Shown here in pieces: positions 12,404-23,202 of a DNA stretch of 64,000 nucleotides; the stretch's first letter is position 1, and every line of letters starts with the position of its first letter. The stretch is from Heterodera schachtii (Eukaryota > Nematoda > Chromadorea > Rhabditida > Heteroderidae), in the NCBI GenBank assembly GCA_023374025.1, contig SIJG01000025.1, forward strand, positions 1,070,845-1,134,844. Reading direction: 5' to 3'. The position numbers were made by a program, and so were the translations under genes. The notes below the pieces were generated by a model. It was not told the DNA's origin. It saw only the letters and a program-made list of their open reading frames with translations, and ran no database searches.

Positions 12404-13759
12404 CTATTTGTTTCTAATCGTTGTTTCGGCCCTTTCAGCACGGTCCTTCAGAATTTTTCTAATCAATTTTTCAATCATGGCGCCTGTTTCTTCTGACAGT
12501 TTTTCCACCTTTTCAAAACAATATTGTAAATTTTTTGCTTGAGATAATTAATACCAAAAAGTTTTGGTACCCAATTTCTTCGGGATAAAACCCATATTCT
12601 TTGACCATAGCTGCAGCGAACTAAAGTTAAAAAAACCTCAATCTGTGTCTAATGCCACTGTATCATTTTTAATTTAATTACATTTTCTCATTTTTTAAAG
12701 ACATCGTAGCATAACGAGTCTTATTCATAACTTTTTAATTTTTATATTTTTATTACCGATGTAGCTTATTATGTCGGTTTCCGATCCGTTGAAACGTCGG
12801 TTATAAATGACTTCTTCGCCAATGGCTGCAGCGAGTAGAATTTCAATGTCTCCCTGGAATTCTTCTTTTGACATGCAATGGGTGTTAACCTTTTTTTTCT
12901 GTCTGAATATTACAAATTTTATTAATGTTTTTTTGAGAATTTTCCGGAAAACACGCCCGGAAAAATCACAACAGTACAAAAAACGACCATACAAACACAA
13001 AAAGACAAAAACACCAAACACAAAAAGACAAAAACACATCCGGACAAAATTACGTCAGGACAACAACCCCGAAAAATTTTTGTTAGATATTGGTGAAATA
13101 TTTAAAAAAATTTAAAGTCCAATCTTTTAAAAAAATATTGATCAATAATTTTTTTAAAACCCACGAAACCACTCTCGTCGTAATTGACGGTCATTTCGAC
13201 AGGGTCACAATAATCCGAATTTGCCATTAACACGGCATGGCACGCTTCATGCGTACCTTAATTTTTAAAAAACGACAAATTTTAGTTATAAAATATGTCC
13301 AATAAAAAGAATTATTTAATTTAATTTACTAAGAATTATTTAATTTAATTTACAAATTAATTTTTTTCAAAAAATGTTAATTTTGTCAATTCTTGTCGGA
13401 GTCCAACTGTTTGGACTCCAATGTTCCTCTTTCCCAAAATTTCAACGATTTGGTCATTTTCATGTTGGATTTGTTGTCGACCGATTTCGCCACTCTTTCC
13501 GTCAATCTAAAGTTTTTAAAATTTGTTTTTTTTCATGCCCTTTTCGCATAATTTTTTTTTGATTGCTTATTGTTTTGACTGCAATTTCAAAGTCGTCAGT
13601 AATGGCGGTTGATTTTCGTTTTGAGACGACTTCGAGAAAGGCGTAATTGCAGACTTCGCGTAAATCGGCCCCTGTCAGACCTTCCTCCTCGCACAATTTG
13701 GTGATTTTTTCATAATTTAAATCTGCCTTCGGAATTTTTTGTGCAAAAATTTCCAAAAT
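12404..13759 (-). pseudogene. AAA+/M41 (FtsH-like) 3' portion: lid, zinc protease core, C-terminus
   Basis: Four exon-like blocks are in the correct order on the minus strand. (1) 13502-13759: an AAA+ C-terminal lid (ILEIFAQKIPKADLNYEKIT, then GLTGADLREVCNYAFLEVVS and AITDDFEIAVKTI). (2) About 13140-13257: T-HEACH-AVLMANSDYC, an HExxH zinc-binding motif as in M41 proteases (codons at 13237-13251). (3) About 12770-12915: CMSKEEFQGDIEILLAAAIG then EEVIYNRRFNGSETD, matching the FtsH region that normally reads 'hhLGGRAAEE...G'. (4) About 12404-12620: AAMVKEYGFYPEEIG and SEETGAMIEKLIRKIL, the M41 C-terminal helices, ending at a stop (12404-12406). This is the best-kept part of the cluster. It may be the 3' half of a gene whose ATPase part is the damaged block at 14215-14720, or a separate truncated duplicate. 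Active FtsH/YME1/AFG3L proteases are mitochondrial membrane enzymes; whether this one is expressed cannot be told. Confidence 0.6.
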
Positions 13760-14214
13760 CTTAAAAAAATTGTGATTTAAAACATAAAAAAATTTTTTTG
13801 AATTAATTCATTAATTTTTGTATTTAGTTATTTTCGTTTTTGGCATTTTATGTTTTATCATAAAAAAAATTTTTGATTCTACAAATCCCACCATAAATTT
13901 TCAAAGTCTTCCCTGGGGCGTTTATTTGCAACGAAGGACGCCTCCCATTTCTTTTATAAATAGAAAATAATTTTTGGAACTTATACTTTTTATTGAATCT
14001 TGATTTGGTGCAAACATTTTGATGTAGTAAAATTTTTTGAAAACCGCTGGCACCTTAAAATTTAATCTTAAAGGCTTTCTAAAAAACTTATCATAGTATT
14101 ATTATTATTGTTATTATTAGTAATTTTTATTTCTTCCTTAATTGTTAATTTCATTTTCTCACAATAATTTTATTATATATGCTTATCAACAACTATATTT
14201 TATATTAATTAGGA

Positions 14215-14720
14215 TAAATAATGAAAACACAATTACCTTGTAATCAGATTGCTGATTTCAACAATTATTTTAATTTTCCCATCCAATAAAGAAAGCTATT
14301 CAAAGACTTCGACTTGAATCATATCTCCTAAAAAAGAAACAATTTTGTATAATAATAATTATTATTTTATTCTTCATTTTGTATTTGTATTCTTTTTATT
14401 TATGTATTTATTTTGTTTTTAAATATAATTATATTTCTATAAATTTATACCCATAGCTTCGATATTTTCAAATAACAGTATTGTTCGATTCTGACGGCTT
14501 TTTGCCAAATCGATAATTTCTTTTAGGCAATTCTTGTTGTTTTGCGCTATTCAACGAAATTAATCCAAATTATCACTGCCCCATGTTTTGCAGCAAAAGT
14601 CCTATAAATTAAATATCAAAAATCAAGATTTAATGTTAAAACACCGGATTAGTAGCGTTTTGCCGCACCCAGCCGGGCCCAGAGGATAATGCCATTTTTC
14701 GTCGTAATTTAATTGTCGCT
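14215..14720 (-). pseudogene. AAA+/FtsH-like fragment: Walker A, Walker B, sensor region (damaged)
   Basis: The minus strand encodes a P-loop (GPAGCGKTLLI, about 14650-14680) preceded by KNGIIL in a different frame, so one base appears lost between them. It then encodes CLKEIIDLAKSRQNRTILLF and ENIEAMG (about 14450-14560), the Walker B segment with E-N in place of D-E. The next exon reads DMIQVEVFE and then has TAG where the copy at 11935-12300 has CAG. Frameshift plus nonsense make this inactive as it stands. It duplicates the block at 11935-12300, with a period of about 2.27 kb. Confidence 0.6.
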
Positions 14721-14869
14721 TAATAATTGTTGATTATCAAACGACACCAAAAATTTGAAATTTTTTGAATTTTACGTTCCCTCATACATCATTTTTAAAA
14801 CCATATTAATCATTTTCCAATTCAATTAACGTTTCCATTTCTTTAATTAATGTTAGTGGCGAAAAATCT

Positions 14870-15375
14870 TATCATACGATAATCAGAATTGGCCATTGAC
14901 ACGGCATGCCACGCTTCGTGCGCACCTTAATTTTAAAATAATACGACCCAATTTTGTTATAAAACGGTAAAATGAAGATTATATAATTTAACTTATATAG
15001 TGTTCAATTTGTCAATTTGTCGATTCTTCCCGTGAAAATTGTTAGAACTGCAACATGTTTCTTCCCCAAATTTTCATCGATTGCTCATTTTCATTTCGAA
15101 TTTGTTGTCGCTCCAATTCGTCACTCTTTCCTCAATCTATTAAGTTTATAAAAAATTCTTTTTCATACTCTTTCCTTACGATTTTTTTAGCTCCTTATCA
15201 TTTTTACCGCTGTTTCAAAGTCGTTGTAATGGCGGTAGACTTTCGTTTTGAAACGATTTCTAGAAAGGCATAATTGAACACTTCACGCAAATCGGCGTCT
15301 CTAAGACATTCCTCCACGCATCATTTGGAGATTTCCTAATTTATCTCTGACTTAGACATTTTTTGTGCAAAATTT
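14870..15375 (-). pseudogene. AAA+/M41 fragment: lid and HExxH piece (decayed)
   Basis: This is a decayed duplicate of the lid exon (ADLREVFNYAFLEIVSKRKS on the minus strand, about 15210-15300) followed by a short HEAWH-AVSMANSDY piece at about 14880-14930. The lid copy has lost its C-terminal part through a deletion, and the zinc-motif copy lacks the following NYDESG segment. Together with the neighbouring blocks it shows that an FtsH-like gene was partly duplicated in tandem on the minus strand and then decayed. Confidence 0.55.
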
Positions 15376-16540
15376 GTTAAATCTTCAAAAAAATTGTGAT
15401 TTATAAATTCTTGTAAAGAGAATTTTAAACGAATGCACTAATTTTCTTAATTTACATATTTTCGTTTTTGACAAATTATGAGACCTATTTTAACCTATTG
15501 GCGTTTTGCCTAAAATTATAAACATAAATGCAATAAAAATGAAAAATAAGCCTAAAAACCTCCTAAGAACCGACCCTAAAATTTTCAAAAAACACCCCTT
15601 ATGAAATGGAATTTTCTACAAATTCATCTCTTGTTTATTTGTTTCTTGAAAACAGTTTATGATTTTGAAATTATGTATCTTTATACTGGTCTGGCTTAAT
15701 TTTTTGCTTTTTGGATAACATTTTACATTTTACACCTCTAAATTTGAAACTTTTTGGCACCTATTTTCCCCTATTTCCGACTTTTTTAGAACCTAAAAAC
15801 TAATTATTTTGGCAGTTTTTAGCACCTAAAAATTGTAGCTCTAGTCATCACGCACATTCATACAAAATTTCAATGAAAGTGGACAAAAGGAATTATTTCA
15901 ATGAGCCAAAAAGTGGACAAAAATAATAGAAATTTTATTTTATTTGATATAATTTAATAAAGTATGTGTATATTTTTGAAATAAAAATAAACCTTTTATA
16001 AGAAAATGAATAGTGAACAGGAAATAAGGCACTTTTTTATTGATGAGTGGATGAGGAGAGACAGAAGAGGGGGAGGATTTGCTGAGCTCTGTCTGCTAGC
16101 GCTGCTTATGTAAATGTGTGTTAGTGAGCAAATGAAGGAAGAAAGGTAAAAAAAAAAATGGACGCGGAACTGAACGCCACAACGACGACGACGACGACCA
16201 CCACCACCACCACCACCACTAATAGCCTCTTAAGTGGACCAATTCCCAAAACACATTATTCAATAGTGGACAAACGAGATTGGCCTGCAATTTGCTTGTC
16301 ATTAAATTGCAAAATATGCATATAGAAAAGGAAAAATTATGCAAATAAATTTTTTCAAAATTCAGTGTAAAATTTCTTAAATTTTCATCAAATTCATTCA
16401 ATTTAAGCTGAAATTTTGAAATATCAAAATATTGTATTAAAAATCTTTTTAGAAAAAGAAATACAAAATAAATATAAATTGATTAATTTTGAAGAAAATT
16501 ATAAAAATCGAAAATTTTCCATTTTCCAATTTTTTAAGGA
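15376..16540. other. intergenic with repeat copy and CAC/GAC microsatellite
   Basis: A dispersed repeat at 15560-15850 (phrases 'gaccctaaaattttcaaaaa', 'cacctattttcccctatttcc') has a second copy at 35990-36245. A (GAC)n(CAC)n trinucleotide run sits at 16185-16219. A 55-codon frame starting at 16158 reads MDAELNA, then a poly-Thr run, then NSLLSGPIPKTHYSIVDKRD. It could be a first exon but has no clear splice donor and remains unproven. Confidence 0.35.
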
Positions 16541-16544
16541 AAAA

Positions 16545-17053
16545 AAAACGAGAATTCATTGAACGATTTGATGAATTATGTTTATGTGGCCAACGCTAAC
16601 AGAATGACTTTGTTAAGGAATTGGGCATTTCTTTATTTGCATATTTGATTGGAAAAAAAATTGATGCCGAAATATAATAAAAGTAAGGGATTTCATATTT
16701 TTATTTTTAATAGCGAAACAATTCATAAATTTGATGCAATTAAAGAAAATTTGAAGCAAAAAGGAATATATCAATGGAAAAACAACAACAACAAAATTGA
16801 ATGTAAAATTGCAAAATTATTAGGCGCAAATCGGCAAAAAATATACAAATGGAAAAAAGAGTTAAATTTAAATAAAAAGAAAATGAAAAAGAATTTTTAT
16901 GATGAGAAAAAGAAAGAATTCATTGAACGAATTGATGAATTTAAAAATTTCTATGGCCAACGCAAAAAGAAAGAATTTGTGAAGGAATTGAGCATTACTG
17001 AAAGGACATTTTGGAAATGGAGAAATGAATTATGCCAAATTGTCATAAAATAA
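16545..17053 (+). pseudogene. secreted triple-HTH family copy C: two fragments joined
   Basis: The first fragment (about 16545-16685) is a decayed HTH2 block with the 'gaattcattgaacgatttgatgaa' hallmark. It runs into LMPKYNKSK and continues, in frame and without a splice, through what was intron (GFHIFIFNS) into a second fragment. That second fragment starts at ETIHKFDAIKENLKQKG and has HTH1 (KIAKLLGANRQKIYKWKKEL) and HTH2 (FVKELSITERTFWKWRNEL). A missing A in 'gaattatgcc' (sisters: gaattaatgcc) shifts the frame so that it ends CQIVIK-stop at 17051-17053. There is no signal peptide, KIRPNFDEIFG motif or exon 2. It looks like an unequal-recombination product of two copies. A 134-codon frame (starting at a TTG) still spans the join. 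Confidence 0.7.
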
Positions 17054-17722
17054 GGGATTTATTTTTTGTTTTATTTTTAATAATGCCAAAATATACAAAT
17101 GTAAACTCATTTACTTATTCCCGTCTTGCGGTTAAATTCTTAACCGCGGTTAAATTAAGTAAACCACGGTTAAAGACGAGAATACATATTTTGGTTAAAA
17201 ACAAACCGCGGTTAAATAAACCACGGTTAAGGCGTTAACCGCGGTTAACTTAACCGGGAGACGGGAATAAGGCCCCTGCTGATGATTGAAATGCCGAAGA
17301 TTGACAAGATTAAAATATTGGTGGTAAAAGTGGGACTACTCCCCTGCTTTTTATTTTAATCCCGAGCTAGGACTAATGCCCTAAGGCAATGAATGAGAAA
17401 TTAGGGCAGGGTCGGTCGGACCCGGGACATTTAAAAAAGGATTGTCCCGGCGTCGCAGAAAAGCAGGCAGAGGACAATTTAGCCCTCGGGGAGCGGACAG
17501 CACGAATCGGGGAGAATGCAAGATGATGAGATTTTGTTTTCGGGGAGGGCCCAGCAGTGTAACCGGACAGCCAACTCTTAAAAAAAAATCTTTTCAGCGC
17601 TGCAGCGCTTAGATAAGAATCAATAAAACGTTAAAAATTGATTAACAATATAAAAATTATATTTGCTGAAGCATTTTTCCATTTAATATATTCATTATAC
17701 ATAATTCCCGAAGAAAAAAAAA
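17054..17722. other. intergenic with MITE and a GC-richer patch
   Basis: After the MITE at 17114-17271 comes a 250-base stretch (17330-17580) markedly richer in G+C than its surroundings, with 'gggtcggtcggacccggga' and 'gccctcggggagcgg'. It has no open frame I can support, no tRNA-like fold I can draw and no clear inverted repeat. The last ~100 bases are the copy D promoter. Confidence 0.35.
17114..17271. mobile_element. short MITE built of TTAACCGCGGTTAA palindromes
   Basis: The ends are inverted: CTTATTCCCGTCTTGCGG on the left and its near reverse complement, CGGGAGACGGGAATAAG, on the right. Between them the unit 'aaccgcggttaa' or 'aaaccacggttaa' recurs at least six times, many copies being perfect palindromes. 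No coding capacity. A non-autonomous element or degenerate satellite with terminal inversion fits. Confidence 0.65.
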
Positions 17723-18503
17723 ATGCTTTTTTGGCATTTAATAATTTTTATATTTTTCATTGCTAATAAAATTGAAACCGGCAAAATCCGACCGAATTTT
17801 GATGAAATATTTGGCAATGGATGCGACAAAAACGAAGGAGAAGAAAAAGCGATAAAAATAGAACAAAAAGAGGAAAGTGAAAACTCAGAATTTAATAATT
17901 TTATTAATCAAAATAATGGAGAAAATGGAAAAAGTCCAAATGATCAACAAAAAAGAGAATTGATTCATAAATTTGATGCAATTAAAGAAAAATTGAGAAA
18001 AAAGGCAAAATATTATCGGAAAAACCGTGCCAAAAGTGAGACAAAAATTGGAAAATTATTAGGCGCAAGTCGCACAAAAATATACAAATGGAAAAAAGAA
18101 TTAAATTTAAATAAAATTAAAATCAAAATAATGAAAGATAGTTTTTATGCTGAGAAAAAGAAAGAATTCATTGAACGAATTGATGAATTTAAAATTTTAT
18201 ATGCCCAAGGCAAACAGAAAGAATTTGTGAAGGAATTGGGCATTGGTGAAAGAACATTTATAAAATGGAAAAAAGAATTAATGCCAAATTTTCTTAAAAG
18301 TAAGAGATTTTTTAACTTAAATGTTTTAAATAAGTTTTATTTTAGCTCCATATTCCAATGAGGAAAAATTTAAAAAGATGAAACAATACTTCAAAATCAA
18401 AGAAACAAATCTAAAAATCAGTGATGAAAAAATTGCCAAGAAATTGGGAATTGGACTTCAAACACTGATCAGATGGAAAAAGAAATTTGTATCAATTGCA
18501 TAA
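17723..18503 (+). CDS. secreted triple-HTH family protein, copy D (intact)
   Basis: This is the reference copy for the family. Exons 17723-18299 and 18346-18503 (46-base phase-1 intron, GTAAG/TTTTAG) give 244 residues. Residues 1-17 form a hydrophobic signal-peptide-like core (MLFWHLIIFIFFIANKI). KIRPNFDEIFG sits at 21-31. An acidic, Asn/Glu-rich linker runs to about 75. HTH-like repeat 1 spans 79-130 (IGKLLGASRTKIYKWKKEL), repeat 2 spans 140-187 (FVKELGIGERTFIKWKKEL) and repeat 3, on exon 2, spans about 198-242 (IAKKLGIGLQTLIRWKKKF). Each repeat has the 'x-I-x-K-x-L-G-h-x-x-x-T-h-x-x-W-K-K-x' pattern of a homeodomain-like or transposase-type helix-turn-helix. There is no catalytic domain. 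A secreted protein with three basic HTHs suggests delivery to nucleic acid outside the producing cell, such as a host nucleus, but that is inference. Closest copy: B. Confidence 0.85.
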
Positions 18504-19018
18504 ATTGTTTTTTGGAATCATTTAAATTTTCTGCTTCACTTTTTTTCTGTGATTGCTCATTTTCTGTCTTAGGAATTATTGGAAACCGGAAGTCTACAAA
18601 TTGGCAAAAAATTGTCTTCAATTTAATTTTGAAATTCATTTGAAAACCATTATTACTATTATTTTTATTATAAACAAAGATAAAAAAATAACAATGAATT
18701 TTCAAATCTTCGACGACATTGACATATTTGATTTGGTCGCCATCTGCCGCCAACTTTGCCAATTTTTTTTTGACTTTTTTAAGGATTTTTACACTTTTTA
18801 AGGCAAAATTTGGATTTTAGCAAAAAAATTTCGGAAAATAATCCATCGATGAAAAACGCAATTGAAATCCTGCAGAATTTTTTGTTTAATTATTTAGAAG
18901 AACAAATAATGACCTGATTTTTCAGATTCTGTCAGATAAAATTGCCTAATTTCTGAGGACTACTTTTTTCCATTTTTTTTGTGACTTTTTATTTTCGTGA
19001 CGACTTTTTGACGATTTT
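18504..19018. other. intergenic between copy D and a gag-like fragment
   Basis: Overlapping open frames of 82 (plus, 18553-18801) and 97 codons (minus) lie in A/T-rich sequence with low-complexity Ile/Lys/Phe translations. Neither has a recognisable feature, and I do not call either a gene. The first part is presumably the copy D 3' UTR. Confidence 0.3.
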
Positions 19019-19279
19019 TTATGACCTTTTTAGTCGACTTTTTGGAGATTTTTCGTGATCTAAATTCCCAGCCCTACACATCAGCAATTTCATCTTTAAA
19101 TCGTTCGGAAGGATCGAAGTTGCCCATTCGATCGCAAAATTGATGCGATCAATCCAGTCTTCAATATTAGAATGTTGTTCTCCCATTTCGAAGAGTTCCA
19201 TGTCCGGTAGCACTGGCAATTGCCGTGAACCGATTGGATTTGTGGCACTTTTTGTTCCTCCCTTTTGGCGTATTGCCAA
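19019..19279 (-). mobile_element. possible retrotransposon gag fragment
   Basis: A minus-strand frame includes LPVLPDMELFEMGEQHSNIE then DWIDRINFAIEWATSILPND. A Pro/Leu segment followed by 'F...G...h-x-x-W-h-x-R-h' is the general pattern of Ty3/gypsy-type Gag (a 'W-hydrophobic-x-R-F' region with helices after it). The composition is more balanced than the surrounding AT-rich DNA, which argues for past coding function. No zinc knuckle, protease or RT follows, so at best this is a remnant. A fragment of an unrelated gene is an alternative. Confidence 0.3.
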
Positions 19280-19623
19280 AAATTGAGTGTTTGAAAATAA
19301 TGACGATAGGTAACCTACTGAAAAATACTTTGAATTATTGTTCTGCAGAACAGTTCAATTAAAAACAAAGATTTTTTAGAATTTTTTGGGGTAAAAATGA
19401 TTAAATTTTCACCCATTTGCAAATGTCTCTTTTTCGTTTTAAATTCAATGTGTATCAACATTTATTTAGCCAAAAATACTCGAGAATTTTGATATTCATG
19501 CACAATAATTATTTATTATAGTAAAAAATCGATTCAATGATATGGAAAAAAATTATTTATGAATAAATTTCATATATATAATATAATCATTTTACAAAAA
19601 TCGTTTTATTCATAAATTATAAA

Positions 19624-20283
19624 ATGGATTTGTGGCTTTTCATATTTATAATATTTTTTATTATTTATAAAATTGAATCCGGCAAAATCCGACCAAATTT
19701 TGACGAAAAACAGATCAACAAAAAAGAAAAACAATTCATAAATTTGAAGCAATTAAAGAAAAGTTGAAGCAAAAAGGGAAATTTCAAAGAAAAGATCAAA
19801 ACAAAATTGAGAGGAAAATTGGAAAATTATTAGGGGCAAATCGCCACAAAATATACAAATGGAAAAAAGAATTAAATTTAAATAAAAGAAAAGTTATGTA
19901 AAATAGTTTTTATGAGGATAAAAACAATGAATTCATTGAACGATTTGATGAATTCAAGAGTTTATATGGCCAACGCAAACAGAAAGAATTTGTGAATGAA
20001 TTGGGCATTTCCAATGATACATTTCGAAAATGGAAAAAAGAATTGGTGCCAAAATACCATAAAATTAAAAGTAAGAGGATTTTAATATTGTTCATTTAAA
20101 AATTATTTTAAAGCAAAAAATAAGTACAACAATGAGGACAAATTAAGAAAGATGAAGAAATATTTTAAAATAAAAGAAGAAAATCCAAAAATTAGCGACG
20201 AAATAATTGCCAAGAAAATTGAAGTTGGAACTCGAACCCTTTCAACTTGGAAAAAGAAATTTGCATCAATTTCGACACTGTGA
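19624..20283 (+). pseudogene. secreted triple-HTH family copy E (pseudogene)
   Basis: The start MDLWLFIFIIFFIIYKIESG and KIRPNFDE are intact. The sequence then jumps directly to the 'cagatcaacaaaaaagaaaaac' segment, so about 190 bases covering the end of the motif and the acidic linker are deleted and the frame is lost. HTH1 follows in another frame (KIGKLLGANRHKIYKWKKEL) and is ended by ATGTAA. HTH2 is readable (FVNELGISNDTFRKWKKEL), as are the GTAAG intron and HTH3 (exon 2 ends 'tcgacactgtga'). After the stop, the family 3'-flank phrase 'gggcccggatttaaat' is present at 20321-20336. Confidence 0.75.
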
Positions 20284-21118
20284 TTTTAGGGAATATATAT
20301 GTCCATCATATGATCATTATAGGGCCCGGATTTAAATTTTTTATCTTATAATAAGCTCTTGGCTTTCTTTTATTTTTCCCGCTATTATGCTTTTTTCTTC
20401 TTGATCCTCTTTTTCTGTCTTAGGAAATAAAAGAAAGTGACAAAATTTATACCGAAAATTAAATTCATTTTTATATGGAAAATTGACCAAATAACATTTA
20501 AACCTAACCAGTTTAGAAGAAAAGCAAAGATTTCTTATTTTGAAAACTTTCGTAAAATCGCTGCTGAGACAAACCAAAAATAATCTCAATGTCAATTAAA
20601 ATATTTAAATTAATATAAAATCAAATCCATGTCGAAAAATAATTATTTTAATTATACGATTAATGTTTTAAATATCAACTAAAAAAGAATACTATAAAAT
20701 ATTCCATCTCCGACCAAAAAAAAAAAAATTCACACCGGAATCAGTGAAGACTAGCCGATTTACTAAGCTTTTGGATTCGAAATCCAATTTTTGGAATAAT
20801 GGGTTGGAATTTGATCAGTGAAGCAGCCGATTTCCTAATTAAGGCTAGAATTACATTTCGATCAGAAGTGGAATTTAGTCAGGATGCAAATCGATTTCTC
20901 AATTTTTGGACTCAAAGTCCAATTTCCTAAAAAATATAAGCATGGCCAATTTTTCAATACAGTTGCATCCCTGGTTATACAGGAATATTTTTAATTCCAT
21001 TTTTTTTGCTCTTAATTAAGGCGAAGTGATATATGATGTAAACTCACTAATTAAAAACCCTAATTGATCACATAGAGCCTAATCGCATCATTTAAAATAT
21101 TGAAAATTCAGTCAATAA
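20284..21118. other. intergenic, AT-rich
   Basis: Nothing I can call a gene. Short self-similar phrases occur at 20740-20950 ('gccgattt', 'gattcgaaatccaatttttgg', 'actcaaagtccaatttc'), suggesting an old degenerate repeat. The segment before 21119 contains no clear promoter element. Confidence 0.3.
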
Positions 21119-21340
21119 ATGCCGTCACTAAAATTTCTTGACCAATATTATAATATTCATAATTGGTGCCAATTAAAAAGGCATTTAAATTTTCAGGCAA
21201 GCGTTTGGACAAAAGAATATGTGCATGTGACAGATTGGCATCATATGCATATCTTTGATTTGAAAAATGGGAAAAAATATGCACTTCCGGCGGATAAAGT
21301 CGCTGAGAAATTATACGAATTAAGTAAAGGGACCAAATGA
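21119..21340 (+). CDS. hypothetical short ORF or terminal exon
   Basis: A 73-codon open frame whose second half has balanced codon use and unusual aromatic/His content (EYVHVTDWHHMHIFDLKNGK, then YALPADKVAEKLYELSKGTK-stop). This is unlike random AT-rich translation. A good acceptor (AAATTTTCAG) lies at 21189-21198, just before 'gcaagcgtttgg', so the real coding part may be a terminal exon starting near 21199 rather than the whole frame. I do not recognise the sequence and found no convincing upstream exon. It could be the end of a small gene or a relic. Confidence 0.3.
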   Translation: MPSLKFLDQYYNIHNWCQLKRHLNFQASVWTKEYVHVTDWHHMHIFDLKNGKKYALPADKVAEKLYELSKGTK

Positions 21341-23202
21341 ATGGACGAACAAAGTTGGCAGAAACAAATGAAAAAATGAAAATTAAGTTTTATTTTATTT
21401 TTAAATTAGAAAAACGGAAAATTAAGGTAAAGGGGGTCCATTTTTGGTCATTGGTCTTATCAGCTGCTAGCTTAACATCAATTTAGAGCATTCTGATTTA
21501 TAATTAATAAAAATGCCAAAATATTTTGTATAACATTTCAGAAATTTAACTTAAGAAATTTTTTTTAATAGGTTTGAAAAAACAATTATTTATTTAATGT
21601 AAAGTAAATTGAAAGTTTCTGATTAATTGTAAGCAGAAAAAAACATAAAATTCGGCCCCTGTTTTTCACAAAAAAAAATCATTGATCAAATCAAGTCAAT
21701 TCAAACCCAATTCTTTCTTTTGATAAAAAAAATATATATCGCTTCTTTCTAATTAACTCAACTAAATTTATTTTAATTAATAAATTTGAAAAAAGAATAA
21801 AAATCATTTTTTCAGTGAGATCACGTTCACGCGTTCGATTTGCCGATTCAGACAGTGACTATTAGAAATTTCGATGTCACCGAAGTTTTTTGCTGGATGT
21901 GTTGGAACGGGAATTGGAGAATGGCAGAGGAATTTTTGGAATTTATAATCATATATAACAATTTGTTAGATTAGAGTTCAAGAACTAAAACTCAAAAAAA
22001 AATTAACCAAAAACATGCAAATTCGAATTTTTTTTCAACACTTTTTCAGGGGACTGACTGACTCTTTTTTCATAAAAAATCATAAAAAAACGAATTTCTA
22101 AACTGAAAATGTATTAGTCATTGTTAGAGCTCCACAAAAATTGAATTCATTTAATTTCAGTAAAAAAATAAATAAAAAATTTTACAAATTTAATTGAAAA
22201 TTGTTCATCAAAATCGCTGCTCAAAAATTTTCTATATGACTTTTGTTCGGCGAATTATCGAATGTCGTCGATTGGGTGCTAGGACGTTTTCTAAATTCCG
22301 CCAAGAGGTACGAAAACAAAAAATGTAACTATAAATTCATAATTTGGATCGAATACAACCAAAATTAATATTCATAATATCAGTCATAGCTTAGGGGTTC
22401 TATACAGAAGATTACTTTTTCGAATTTTAATTTTTAAAATATAAAAAAAGTTGTGTCTTAAAATTTCAAAAATCTTGAGTTAAAATTTTTTTATTCATAA
22501 ATTTTTTGAAACTCAATGAAATTTTTGGCTTATAAAGATGAACGTTTCTTTGAAATAAGTTATTAAATTTTTTTATTTGAGCAAAATTTCTATTATTATT
22601 TTTTGTTTTTATGAAAGTTTCTTTTATACCAACAAAGAAATTACTCCCAGACGGCTGTATGACACCCAAGGAACCGGGTTTTCAAAAAATTTTTTGCAAT
22701 GCTTTTTTTGAAACTTAATGAAATTTTTTGAAATTTTGCTGGCTAGTATAAAATACGTAGGGCTATCGTGTAATATCATGATCATTTAATTTTGTTAGTT
22801 CTAAGAAATTCTGATCAGAATTTTTATGATCAAAATTATTTTATTCGATAGCCCTAAGTGTTTTATACTAGCTTGCAAAATTTCAAAAAATTTCGTTAAC
22901 TTTCAAAAAAGTTTTTGACAATTTTTTTGAAAACCTGATTTTGCCAGTCTAATAGAGAATTGTTAAGGCTATCGAATGATAAAAGAATTAAAATTTTGTT
23001 TGGTATGAGCAAGATTATGGGTATTTTTAACTAAATCTCTTTTTATTTATCAAAAAATTCATTATGAAAATTCTTGAGAAAATGTTATTTTTTTTTAATT
23101 TTGAAGAAACTCCATTTTACGAACTGCCAAATTTGCGAACTACCATTAATGCCGAGAGCGCAAAAACCCCGAGGGTTTTTCTCGAAATCGAGACTCACGA
23201 GC
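21341..23202. repeat. intergenic with dispersed AT-rich repeat copies
   Basis: No gene is supported. Positions 22680-22985 contain an inverted pair of the window's common repeat ('agggctatcgtgtaatat' against 'attcgatagccctaagtg', with 'tttcaaaaaagttt'), so this copy is itself hairpin-like. The rest is A/T-rich without structure I can name. Confidence 0.4.

Noticed and set aside
17330..17580. GC-richer patch as a structured ncRNA gene
   Set aside because: I could not draw a consistent fold, and no Pol III boxes or conserved ncRNA signature were recognised.
17723..18503. HTH family as intact transposases (Tc1/mariner or IS630-like)
   Set aside because: HTH repeats are transposase-like, but no DDE/DDD domain follows. 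All full copies end after repeat 3, have a signal peptide, and lack terminal inverted repeats.
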